Below are positions 1-6,222 of a stretch of 11,015 bases of DNA, piece after piece. Source of the stretch: an uncultured Campylobacter sp. GTDB taxonomy: Bacteria; Campylobacterota; Campylobacteria; Campylobacterales; Campylobacteraceae. Numbering within the stretch: the stretch's first letter is position 1; every line of letters begins with the position of its first letter. The stretch lies in contig NZ_CALIBF010000216.1 of assembly GCF_938045465.1 (NCBI RefSeq), positions 1-11,015 of the forward strand, in the 5' to 3' direction. Under the pieces are notes generated by a model that had not been told where the DNA came from, made no database searches, and saw only the letters and a list, made by a program, of their open reading frames with translations. The position numbers and the translations under genes were made by a program.

Positions 1-834
1 GATATCGTCCGTAAAGCCCATTATTTGGTTATCCGTGATGTATTTGCCCCAATCGATCTCTAAGTTTCCCGCCGTCTCGAACATCTCGTAAATTTTATCC
101 ACGTTGCGTTTGTTAAACAGATCGGCGCGCTCTTTGCGGACGGAATTTATCATGTTTTGAAAGAGCAGCAGATGCGTGATCTCGTCGCGCTGTATGAAGC
201 GGATCATCTGCGCGCTGCCTAGCATCTTGCCCGCACGCGCTAGCGCATAGATCGAGGTAAAGCCGCTATAAAAATAGATCCCCTCTAAAATTTGATTCGC
301 TACCATCGCTAGCAGCAGTTTATCGTCGCTAACCTCGCCCGCGAGCTCCTCATAGACGCTTGAAATGTAGTCGTTTTTCCTGCGGAGCATATCGTCGTGC
401 TTCTCCATCTCGTAAATGAGATCGGTATTTTCACAGATCGCCTCGACCATGACGGCGTAGGATTTGCTGTGATTGGCCTCCTCGTAGGCTTGGCGAGCGA
501 GCACGGCGTTGATCTCCGGAGCCGTGATGTAGGGGTTGATATTATCGGCGAGATTGTTGGTCTGAAAGCTATCCATCGATATCAGCTGGCTCCACACGAG
601 ATCATACATCCGCTTCTCGGCGCTTGTGAGATTGAAGTTATAATCGCGCACGTCGTCGGTGGTATCGACCTCTTTAGGAAACCAGGTGTTGGCCTCCATC
701 AGATCCCAAAGTTTCAGCGCCCATTGATATTTCGCCTTGGTAAAATTTAAAATACCCTGCGGATTGCCGCCGAAGACCTTGCGATCGGTAAGGGTCTCAT
801 CGGAGAAGGGGTTGTAGATTTTTTTCCTATCCAT
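1..834 (-). CDS. nrdB: Ribonucleoside-diphosphate reductase class Ia, beta subunit (NrdB), C-terminus outside the window
   Basis: This is the radical-carrying small subunit of aerobic ribonucleotide reductase, which with NrdA reduces ribonucleoside diphosphates to deoxyribonucleotides in the cytosol. Reading the complement from ATG at 834 gives 278 uninterrupted codons up to base 1; the family is usually about 340 aa, so about 60 residues lie outside. All ligands of the di-metal site fall in family positions: D88 (in SMDSFQ), E119 and H122 (in EEANHSKSY), E184 (in QILEGIYFY), E218 and H221 (in RDEITH). The radical tyrosine is Y126, which marks class Ia/Ib rather than Ic. AAAAGG (841-846 on the complement) sits six bases before the ATG, and a TAAAAT box lies at 862-867, so the gene probably has its own promoter. 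It faces the same way as the anaerobic reductase operon to its right. Confidence 0.96.
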   Translation of the reverse strand, partial: MDRKKIYNPFSDETLTDRKVFGGNPQGILNFTKAKYQWALKLWDLMEANTWFPKEVDTTDDVRDYNFNLTSAEKRMYDLVWSQLISMDSFQTNNLADNINPYITAPEINAVLARQAYEEANHSKSYAVMVEAICENTDLIYEMEKHDDMLRRKNDYISSVYEELAGEVSDDKLLLAMVANQILEGIYFYSGFTSIYALARAGKMLGSAQMIRFIQRDEITHLLLFQNMINSVRKERADLFNKRNVDKIYEMFETAGNLEIDWGKYITDNQIMGFTDDI

Positions 835-1162
835 TTTTTGCCTTTTTAAAAATTTCGGCGTATTTTAGCCAAAGCAAGCTAAATTTACCTTTTGTTTTGA
901 AGCGGCCTACTTGCACGGCGTGAAATTTTACGGGGAGCTAAATCTGCGCGGTATAAAATTTTAAGCGCTTGATAAAATAAAATTTTACGCCGCAGACGGA
1001 ATGAAATTCAAACATAGCAAGTGGCGGCAAGGTTAAATTTTAAAGCTTCCCGCAAGGCGAAATTTATCGTGGCACAATATACACCGGACAATGCGCGCTA
1101 GATAAATGCGCTAAAAAATTTCATCGCGTTCATCGCGGCAAGACGCGCGCGACGGCGTAAAT
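835..1162. other. Non-coding gap between the nrdD/nrdG operon and nrdB
   Basis: No reading frame with a start and a believable product was found here on either strand. The stretch holds the nrdB promoter and ribosome binding site at its left end, many TAAAATTT words, and one imperfect inverted repeat, 948-963 against 978-993 (GCGGTATAAAATTTTA and the complement of GCGGCGTAAAATTTTA, two mismatches, 14-base loop). That stem may slow or end transcription from nrdG, but no T-run follows it on the complement. Confidence 0.5.
862..867 (-). promoter_or_regulatory. Probable -10 box of nrdB
   Basis: On the complement the sequence reads gcTAAAATac, the extended -10 form common in Campylobacter housekeeping promoters, which have no clear -35. 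A start of transcription about seven bases further on leaves a leader of about 20 bases containing the AAAAGG ribosome binding site. This is read by eye. Confidence 0.45.
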
Positions 1163-1885
1163 TTAATCAAAATTTCTAAGTTCGATCTTTAGATCGGTGC
1201 GGATTTTGCTTGGATCAAAGCTCGCAAGCGGCGCGTCTAAATTGCCGAAATTATCGCCGGTGGGCAGGAAGTTTTGCAGATAATAGACGCCGCGGTAGCC
1301 CTCGCTGTATAGAATTTGCGCCATCTGCTCGATCTTTGCTTCGTTTAAAAAATCCGCATGCACGGTCGTGCGCACCTCAAATTTAAAATTTCGCCGCAGC
1401 AAAAGCCTAAGAGTTTGCAGAAATTTATCGTATAAGCTTGACTTCGTGATGAGCTCAAAATCCTGCCGCGGCGCCTTAAAATCAAGCGCGATATAATCGA
1501 TCAGCCCTAGGCTTAGCGCCTCTTCGATCTTTTGCGGATTTGAGCCGTTGGTGTCTACTTTGAGCAAAAAGCCACGCTGCTTAACTTCGTGCGCCAGCGG
1601 GATAAAATCGCTCGCACAGGTGCATTCGCCGCCGCTAAATACGATGCCCTGAAGCTTGCCCGCGCGCGCATCCAAAAAGCGTAGAAACTCTTCGTTTGAA
1701 ATTTTACCCCGTGAAGTAACGATTTGTGGGTTGTAGCAGTAATTGCAGCGCATATTGCAGCCGCAAAACCACGCGATCGCGGCGATGTGATCAGCAAAAT
1801 CAAGCATCGTAAACGGCGTGATCTCGTAAATCTGCGCGTTACGCAGGTTTAAGGCTTGCGGCGGCTTCGTATGCGTTTGTTGCAT
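1163..1885 (-). CDS. nrdG: Anaerobic ribonucleotide reductase activating protein, radical SAM (NrdG type)
   Basis: This is a 240-aa radical S-adenosylmethionine enzyme, expected to place the glycyl radical on class III ribonucleotide reductase. The 4Fe-4S motif CxxxCxxC is C43-C47-C50 in CGCNMRCNYC, and the SAM-binding GGE is at 85-87. The N-terminal layout (ITPFTMLDF before the cluster) is that of the NrdG2/PflA-like activases rather than short E. coli NrdG. The usual proline after GGE is replaced, giving GGECTC with two extra cysteines, C88 and C90. The gene starts 17 bases after the 54-aa glycyl-radical ORF and behind nrdD, so the three form one operon. No clear Shine-Dalgarno sequence precedes the ATG, which suggests translational coupling; the frame is open a little further upstream, so an unusual earlier start cannot be ruled out. 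Confidence 0.88.
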   Translation of the reverse strand: MQQTHTKPPQALNLRNAQIYEITPFTMLDFADHIAAIAWFCGCNMRCNYCYNPQIVTSRGKISNEEFLRFLDARAGKLQGIVFSGGECTCASDFIPLAHEVKQRGFLLKVDTNGSNPQKIEEALSLGLIDYIALDFKAPRQDFELITKSSLYDKFLQTLRLLLRRNFKFEVRTTVHADFLNEAKIEQMAQILYSEGYRGVYYLQNFLPTGDNFGNLDAPLASFDPSKIRTDLKIELRNFD

Positions 1886-1902
1886 TTGGCCGGTAGCGGC
1901 GA

Positions 1903-2067
1903 CTAGGCTATTTGTTTTTTGTCTTTTTTCTCTTCAAAAAAGACGCGCTCTTTGTGCTCGCCCTTCTTTCCGATATTAAAGCTCTCTACCGGGCGCAAAT
2001 AGCCCATTACTCTTGTGTAAACGACGCATTTTGTGCGTTTTGCTTCTAACTCTTTTGGAAATTCCAT
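1903..2067 (-). CDS. Separate glycyl-radical C-terminal peptide of anaerobic ribonucleotide reductase (54 aa)
   Basis: The 54-residue product contains YTRVMGYLRPVESFNIGKKG, the pattern of the extreme C-terminus of class III ribonucleotide reductases, where the glycine of the R-V-x-G-Y motif carries the stored radical; here that is G22. The same motif is absent from the 702-aa nrdD immediately upstream, which stops just after its zinc ribbon. The peptide starts at ATG 2067 with AAAGGA six bases before it and ends at TAG (1903-1905). It lies in the same frame as nrdD but behind two TAA stops (2107-2109 and 2098-2100), so it is not a readthrough extension. A second in-frame ATG at 2082 overlaps the ribosome binding site and is less likely. 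The best reading is a small subunit that docks on NrdD and is activated by the radical SAM protein encoded next. The identity of the domain is secure; that it works as a separate chain is inference. Confidence 0.85.
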   Translation of the reverse strand: MEFPKELEAKRTKCVVYTRVMGYLRPVESFNIGKKGEHKERVFFEEKKDKKQIA

Positions 2068-2073
2068 TCTCCA

Positions 2074-2079
2074 TCCTTT
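2074..2079 (-). promoter_or_regulatory. Ribosome binding site that decides the start of the 54-aa glycyl-radical ORF
   Basis: On the complement AAAGGA is followed by six bases and then ATG at 2067. A well-placed site inside the 39-base gap after the nrdD stop argues that the small ORF is translated as a separate protein rather than being the dead tail of a broken nrdD. Confidence 0.7.
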
Positions 2080-2106
2080 CATTAAGATTAAAATTTAAAT
2101 CGCTAT

Positions 2107-4215
2107 TTAGGCGCCCTTGCTCTGCTTGGCCTTGTATTCCGCAAGCAGCTCCTCGTCGCATTTCGGGCAGTATTCATGCTCGCCGCTGATGTAGCCGTGC
2201 TTATGGCAGACGCTAAAAATCGGCGTGATCGTGATATAAGGAAGCTTGTAGTTTTGCACTACGCTTTTTACGAGCTGCTTACACGCCTGAGCCGAGCTGA
2301 TGCGCTCCTTCATATACAGATGCAGCACCGTGCCGCCGGTATAGGAGCTTTGTAGCTCATCTTGCATCGCCAGCGCCTCAAACGGATCGCTTCCGAAATT
2401 TGCCGGAAGCTGCGTAGAGTTGGTGTAGTATATGTTTTTATCAAATCCCGCTTGGATGATGTCTGCGTAGCGCTTCTTATCCTCTTTGGCGAAGCGATAC
2501 GTAGTTCCCTCGGCAGGCGTGGCTTCGAGATTGTATAGATTGCCCGTCTGCTCCTGAAACGAGCGGATCTTCTCGCGCAGATACTCAACCATTTTAAGGG
2601 CAAATTTACGTCCGAATTCCGTCGTAATATCCTCTTTATTTCCGCTAAAATTTCGGATCATCTCGTTTGCGCCGTTAATGCCAATAGTACTAAAATGGTT
2701 ATTAAAGCCCGGCAGATAGCGCTTCGTGTATGGATACAAACCGCGCTCAAACATCTCGGTTACAAATTTTCGCTTCTTTTCAAGCGTCGATTTAGCAAGC
2801 TCCAAAAGCTCATCTAGCCTCGCATACAGCGCCTCTTCGTTATTTTTATACAGATAGCCTAGGCGGGCTAAATTTATCGTTACGACGCCGATGCTTCCCG
2901 TCATCTCTGCGCTTCCGAAAAGTCCTCCGCCGCGCTTAAGAAGCTCGCGCAGATCAAGCTGCAAGCGGCAGCACATCGAGCGTACGGCGCCAGGTTTATA
3001 CGCCTTTGGATTGGGTACGCGCTCGCCCTTTTCGTTCGTGATGTATTGCGAGCCGATAAAATTTTGAAAATAGCTTGAACCCACCTTGGCGGTGTTTTCA
3101 AATACCGCGTCGGCCGCAGGCGTATCCCAATCAAACTCCTCCGTTAAATTTACCGTAGGAATCGGGAAGGTAAAGGGCTGACCGCACTTATCGCCCGTCG
3201 TTAAAACCTCGTAAAACGCAATCACGATGCGATTCATCTCGGGCTCGAAATCGCCGTAAGTCAAAGCCTCAAGCGAGTCCTTACCGCGCCTTTTAGCCTC
3301 GGCCAAAAGCTCATCGTCGCGTAAATTTTTAAACAGATGCTCGTTATTATGCGTAGGAATCTGTGTTTTTAGATCATCCGGGCAGGTCATATCGATGGTG
3401 ACGTTGGTAAACGGGCTCTGTCCCCAGCGCGCCGGGACGTTTAGGTTGAATACGAAGCTCGTGATCGCCTTTTTGACCTCATCGTCGCTTAATTTGTCGC
3501 GGAAAACGTATGGCGCCAGATACGTATCAAAGCTGCTAAATGCCTGCGCGCCCGCCCATTCGCTCTGTAAAATTCCAAGGAAATTGGCCATCTGATACAG
3601 CGCTTCGCGGAAATGCTTCGGCGCCTTGCTCTCAACCCTGCCGCGCACGCCGTTAAAGCCCTCGTTTAGAAGCACGCGCAAGCTCCAGCCCGCGCAATAC
3701 GCCGTAAGGCAGTCCAGATCGTGGATATGATAGTCGCCGTTTCGGTGCGCCGCGCCCTCCTCGCGAGAGTAAATTTTATCTAGCCAGTAGTTTGCGATGA
3801 CCTTACCGGCGGTGTTGTTGATGAGGCCTGCGTTTGAGTAGCTGGTATTGGAATTTGCTAAAATTCGCCAATCCTGCTTGCTGATGTATTCGTTGACCGT
3901 CTGGGTGCAATTGATATAGGTCGTATCCTCTTCAAGCCCCAAAATGTGCTCGCGCTGCATCTTGTGCGTGTGGCGGTAGATCATGAAGCTTTTCAAAACG
4001 GCGAAATCGCCCGCTTCAAAGAGCTTTTTCTCGATAAGATCTTGAATATCTTCGACGCTTAATTTGTCTTTAAAAACGATAGCGCCCATTACGTTATCGA
4101 AAACCTTTTCGTCAAATTCGGTACCGACGCTTTTGTAGGCTTTTTTGATAGCATCTTTTATTTTGTAGGATTGAAATTCTTGAAAACTTCCGTCTCTTTT
4201 AATGATTTTTTTCAT
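2107..4215 (-). CDS. nrdD: Anaerobic ribonucleoside-triphosphate reductase, large subunit lacking the glycyl-radical segment
   Basis: Class III reductase makes deoxyribonucleotides from ribonucleotides without oxygen. With ATG at 4215 the product is 702 aa; a GTG two codons earlier (4221) keeps the frame open but overlaps the GGGG ribosome binding site, so ATG is preferred. An N-terminal ATP-cone (about 1-90, beginning KKIIKRDGSFQEF) handles allosteric control. The barrel follows, with YCAGWSL (C174), RSMCCRL (C415-C416, the thiyl-radical region) and TGSIGVVTIN (439-448). The C-terminus is a zinc ribbon with C670, H673, C683 and C686. The protein then ends at SKGA without the R-V-x-G-Y glycyl-radical motif, which is encoded by the next ORF. 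TATACT at 4252-4257 on the complement is a likely promoter in the 171-base gap shared with the divergent lipoprotein gene. Function is certain at family level; whether the reductant is formate or a thioredoxin-like protein cannot be told here. Confidence 0.95.
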   Translation of the reverse strand: MKKIIKRDGSFQEFQSYKIKDAIKKAYKSVGTEFDEKVFDNVMGAIVFKDKLSVEDIQDLIEKKLFEAGDFAVLKSFMIYRHTHKMQREHILGLEEDTTYINCTQTVNEYISKQDWRILANSNTSYSNAGLINNTAGKVIANYWLDKIYSREEGAAHRNGDYHIHDLDCLTAYCAGWSLRVLLNEGFNGVRGRVESKAPKHFREALYQMANFLGILQSEWAGAQAFSSFDTYLAPYVFRDKLSDDEVKKAITSFVFNLNVPARWGQSPFTNVTIDMTCPDDLKTQIPTHNNEHLFKNLRDDELLAEAKRRGKDSLEALTYGDFEPEMNRIVIAFYEVLTTGDKCGQPFTFPIPTVNLTEEFDWDTPAADAVFENTAKVGSSYFQNFIGSQYITNEKGERVPNPKAYKPGAVRSMCCRLQLDLRELLKRGGGLFGSAEMTGSIGVVTINLARLGYLYKNNEEALYARLDELLELAKSTLEKKRKFVTEMFERGLYPYTKRYLPGFNNHFSTIGINGANEMIRNFSGNKEDITTEFGRKFALKMVEYLREKIRSFQEQTGNLYNLEATPAEGTTYRFAKEDKKRYADIIQAGFDKNIYYTNSTQLPANFGSDPFEALAMQDELQSSYTGGTVLHLYMKERISSAQACKQLVKSVVQNYKLPYITITPIFSVCHKHGYISGEHEYCPKCDEELLAEYKAKQSKGA

Positions 4216-4251
4216 AAGCACCCCGAGAATTTTCTGAATAAATTGGCAGAA

Positions 4252-4257
4252 AGTATA
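4252..4257 (-). promoter_or_regulatory. Probable -10 box of the nrdD operon
   Basis: The complement reads ttgaTATACTttc about 37 bases before the nrdD ATG. It lies in the gap between divergent genes, and the identical hexamer precedes the membrane protein gene at 5553. No clear -35 was seen, nor any operator that could be named with confidence. Confidence 0.45.
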
Positions 4258-4347
4258 TCAAGGAATCTTTAACTCAAAATTAAAGGAACGAGCGGAATAT
4301 CCGTTACAAATTTTGCTTATAAAAAACGAAATTTAACCAAATCTCGC

Positions 4348-4353
4348 TATAAT
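4348..4353 (+). promoter_or_regulatory. -10 box of the LpoB-like lipoprotein gene
   Basis: The sequence ctcgcTATAATcgcgg is an exact TATAAT with the extended gc typical of Campylobacter. It lies 33 bases upstream of the ATG at 4387, with TTGGA as a ribosome binding site in between. Confidence 0.65.
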
Positions 4354-4386
4354 CGCGGAGTTTATTTTATAAAATTTGGAAATGCT

Positions 4387-5019
4387 ATGAAAAATTTTAA
4401 AATAAGTTTTTTCGTGATCTTGCTGTGTGCCTTTTTAGCGGGCTGCGCTGCGCTTAAAGGCTCTAAAAGCACGGATAATTCGGCACTTGCAGGAGACATC
4501 GACCACGCAGGATATCCAAACGCGTATCTGGAGCGCATCGCAGGCGAAAGCATCGCCGATCTACTCTCGAAGCGCATAGTCGGCAAAAAAGGCGGTAGAT
4601 TCAGCGTCGTCGGCATTGAGCCACTGGATGGAACGAACGCGCACGGCGTGGATGCGGAATTTTTAAGCAAAAAAATTAGAATTTCGCTGCTGCATTCAGG
4701 CAAAGCAGTCGTCACAGACGCTCCAAGTAAAGACGAACTCGTATTTAGCAACGATGGCGTAAGCCATGGCTATCATGCCGTAGAAAGCGGCTCGATCTAC
4801 GCGCCGGATTACATCTTGGTAGGTAAAATTTTACCGCAAAGCCCCACTGTGACAAACGATGGTAAGACAGGATCTAAAAAATCAAAAAGCTTAAATTCTG
4901 CAGCTAAAAATTCTACCGCACAAGCAAGCGAAAGCCTACTTTTAGAGCTTTCGATGATAGATACTCGCAACAACAAAAGCGTGTGGAAGTATAAAAAAGC
5001 GCTTCAAAAGCAAATTTAA
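4387..5019 (+). CDS. Outer-envelope lipoprotein resembling penicillin-binding protein activator LpoB
   Basis: The 210-aa product begins with a charged n-region and hydrophobic core ending in a lipobox, LAGC, so C20 is the likely lipidated residue and the mature protein would sit in the envelope. The mature part follows the order of LpoB/YcfM proteins: a helix before a strand (YLERIAGESIADLL, 47-60), FSVVGIEPLDGTN (72-84), a helix FLSKKIRISLLHSGK (92-106), DYILVGKI (141-148), and a closing strand LLLELSMIDTRNNKSVWKYK (184-203). In enterobacteria LpoB stimulates the peptidoglycan synthase PBP1b; the fold is recognised here, but the partner is not shown. Residues about 152-181 are a low-complexity Lys/Ser/Asn insert, probably disordered. 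It has its own promoter and ends 51 bases before rpsU. Confidence 0.75.
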   Translation: MKNFKISFFVILLCAFLAGCAALKGSKSTDNSALAGDIDHAGYPNAYLERIAGESIADLLSKRIVGKKGGRFSVVGIEPLDGTNAHGVDAEFLSKKIRISLLHSGKAVVTDAPSKDELVFSNDGVSHGYHAVESGSIYAPDYILVGKILPQSPTVTNDGKTGSKKSKSLNSAAKNSTAQASESLLLELSMIDTRNNKSVWKYKKALQKQI

Positions 5020-5031
5020 GGAATTTTTCGC

Positions 5032-5037
5032 TAAACT
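5032..5037 (+). promoter_or_regulatory. Possible -10 box of rpsU
   Basis: The sequence tttttcgcTAAACTcacgg lies between the lipoprotein stop and rpsU, 33 bases before the GTG start. The extended gc fits the local promoter style, but the hexamer has one mismatch; rpsU could also be read through from the lipoprotein gene. Confidence 0.3.
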
Positions 5038-5070
5038 CACGGTTCATTTTTTTGAAAGGCGGTGAGGAAA

Positions 5071-5283
5071 GTGCCTGGAGTAAAGGTATATCCGAACGAA
5101 TCATTTGACGAAGCTTACAGACGCTTTAAGAAACAGACCGATCGTAACCTAGTCGTTACCGAGGTCCGTGCGAGACGATTTTTTGAGCCGATGACGGAAG
5201 TCCGCAAAAAGCAAAAAATTTCAGCTCGCAAAAAGATGCTTAAACGTCTTTACACGCTACGTCGCTACGAGTCACGCTTGTAG
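5071..5283 (+). CDS. rpsU: 30S ribosomal protein S21
   Basis: S21 is a small basic protein of the 30S subunit that helps in selecting mRNA during initiation. The 70-residue product starts PGVKVYPNESFDEAYRRFKK and ends YTLRRYESRL, matching the family over its whole length, with a lysine/arginine-rich second half. The start is taken as GTG at 5071 because the family begins M-P-G-I/V-K-V and GAGG lies three bases upstream. A GTG at 5062 (adding three residues, with AAAGG just before it) is possible but not expected from homologues. It follows the LpoB-like gene by 51 bases, and a strong stem-loop sits right behind its stop codon. Confidence 0.95.
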   Translation: MPGVKVYPNESFDEAYRRFKKQTDRNLVVTEVRARRFFEPMTEVRKKQKISARKKMLKRLYTLRRYESRL

Positions 5284-5286
5284 CAG

Positions 5287-5330
5287 TTTGCGCGGATTTG
5301 CGGATTTTAAATTTGCAGATCTGCGCGAAA
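5287..5330 (+). terminator. Stem-loop directly after rpsU, probable terminator or 3'-end hairpin
   Basis: TTTGCGCGGATTTGC (5287-5301) pairs with GCAGATCTGCGCGAAA (5315-5330): 15 pairs including two G-T wobbles, with one bulged base and a 13-base loop. It starts four bases after the rpsU stop. The T-rich stretch (ATCTTTTT) comes about 15 bases later rather than immediately, so it may protect the 3' end of the mRNA instead of, or as well as, ending transcription. Confidence 0.5.
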
Positions 5331-5521
5331 TCTATCTCAAATCTTTTTAAATTTACAGCCCGCTTGAAATTTACCCGCCGCGTCAGCGCCGAAATTCCAA
5401 TCTAAATTTTAAAATTTATCTCTTAAATTTACCTGCCTTTGTGCGGCGCTTGCTTTATACGACATATCCGCCTGCGAGCCACTAAATTTTGAAATTTATC
5501 TTTACCTATTCGTTTTTTAGA

Positions 5522-5527
5522 TATACT
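5522..5527 (+). promoter_or_regulatory. Probable -10 box of the 5553-7221 gene pair
   Basis: TATACT follows a T-rich run (TTCGTTTTTTAGA), and transcription starting about seven bases on would leave a short leader carrying AAAGGAG (5541-5547). It is the same hexamer as proposed for nrdD. Confidence 0.5.
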
Positions 5528-5552
5528 TTTGCTAAATTTTAAAGGAGCAACC

Positions 5553-6146
5553 ATGGACTTAAACGACTATCTACACACTCAAGGCCAGCAGCCCTCAAAC
5601 CCTCAAGAAAAAGAAATAGCACTCATCAAATACACCTTCATCGCGGCCTGCGCCTTAAAAGCTATAGCTGAATTGGTGCTATTGCTATTAGGAATTTACG
5701 GCGGATTGGGAGTATTACTAAGCGCAGCGGCATTCGTGCTTTTTATCTTTAGCATTTATAATATCTCTAAACTTACCGTAAGCCGCAGCCTTTTGCGCAA
5801 CGTAGCCATTGCCTTTGCGGCAATATTTATAGGCGTATTGTTATTTATATTTTTAGCGGGCGGCATCATCGCTCAAATACTGCTTGCATTGGGATTCATC
5901 GCATCGTTTCTGTTTTTTTATAGATTTTATCAGGAGCTTGCCGACACTAGCGGAGTTGCGATATTTTCATATTGCTTTATCGCGCTTGTACTTGCAGCTA
6001 TTGCAAATGCATTTTTGGCGCGTTTTTCGCTGCCTGCTACGGTACTGCTCAGCTTAGCGGCTCTTGCACTTAATGCTTTTGCTATGTTCAGCGTAGAGGG
6101 CTTTTCTCGTTCGTATTATTCTTATGATCTTAGAGGCAAGAGATAA
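5553..6146 (+). CDS. Six-helix integral membrane protein of unknown function
   Basis: The start is ATG 5553, five bases after AAAGGAG; the frame is open back to a TTG at 5529 but that has no ribosome binding site. The 197-aa product has a short polar N-terminus (about 1-25) and then six hydrophobic segments at roughly 28-47, 50-70, 84-103, 104-122, 136-155 and 160-180, ending in a basic tail (RSYYSYDLRGKR). I see no transporter signature, catalytic motif or conserved charged residue inside the helices. It lies 76 bases upstream of the exported glycosidase-like gene, and the two share nearly the same leader (AAGGAGCAA then C-rich bases before the start), so they are probably co-expressed. I do not recognise the family. 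Confidence 0.85.
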   Translation: MDLNDYLHTQGQQPSNPQEKEIALIKYTFIAACALKAIAELVLLLLGIYGGLGVLLSAAAFVLFIFSIYNISKLTVSRSLLRNVAIAFAAIFIGVLLFIFLAGGIIAQILLALGFIASFLFFYRFYQELADTSGVAIFSYCFIALVLAAIANAFLARFSLPATVLLSLAALALNAFAMFSVEGFSRSYYSYDLRGKR

Positions 6147-6222
6147 ATTTTGATTGCTTGATCGGTTGTGGAAAGACCAGCAAAGAGCTAAATTTTTAAA
6201 ATTTAAAATCAAGGAGCAAGCC

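Noticed and set aside
397..750. 117-codon open frame on the plus strand
   Set aside because: It is antisense to nrdB, whose metal-ligand motifs are all present; no ribosome binding site or known product.
1070..1085. TGGCAC resembling the -24 half of a sigma-54 promoter
   Set aside because: The -12 TTGC half is missing at the required spacing, and no plus-strand gene follows.
2098..2109. Stop-codon readthrough or recoding joining nrdD to the glycyl-radical piece
   Set aside because: Two TAA stops in a row would have to be read through, and a good ribosome binding site precedes the small ORF, so separate translation is simpler.
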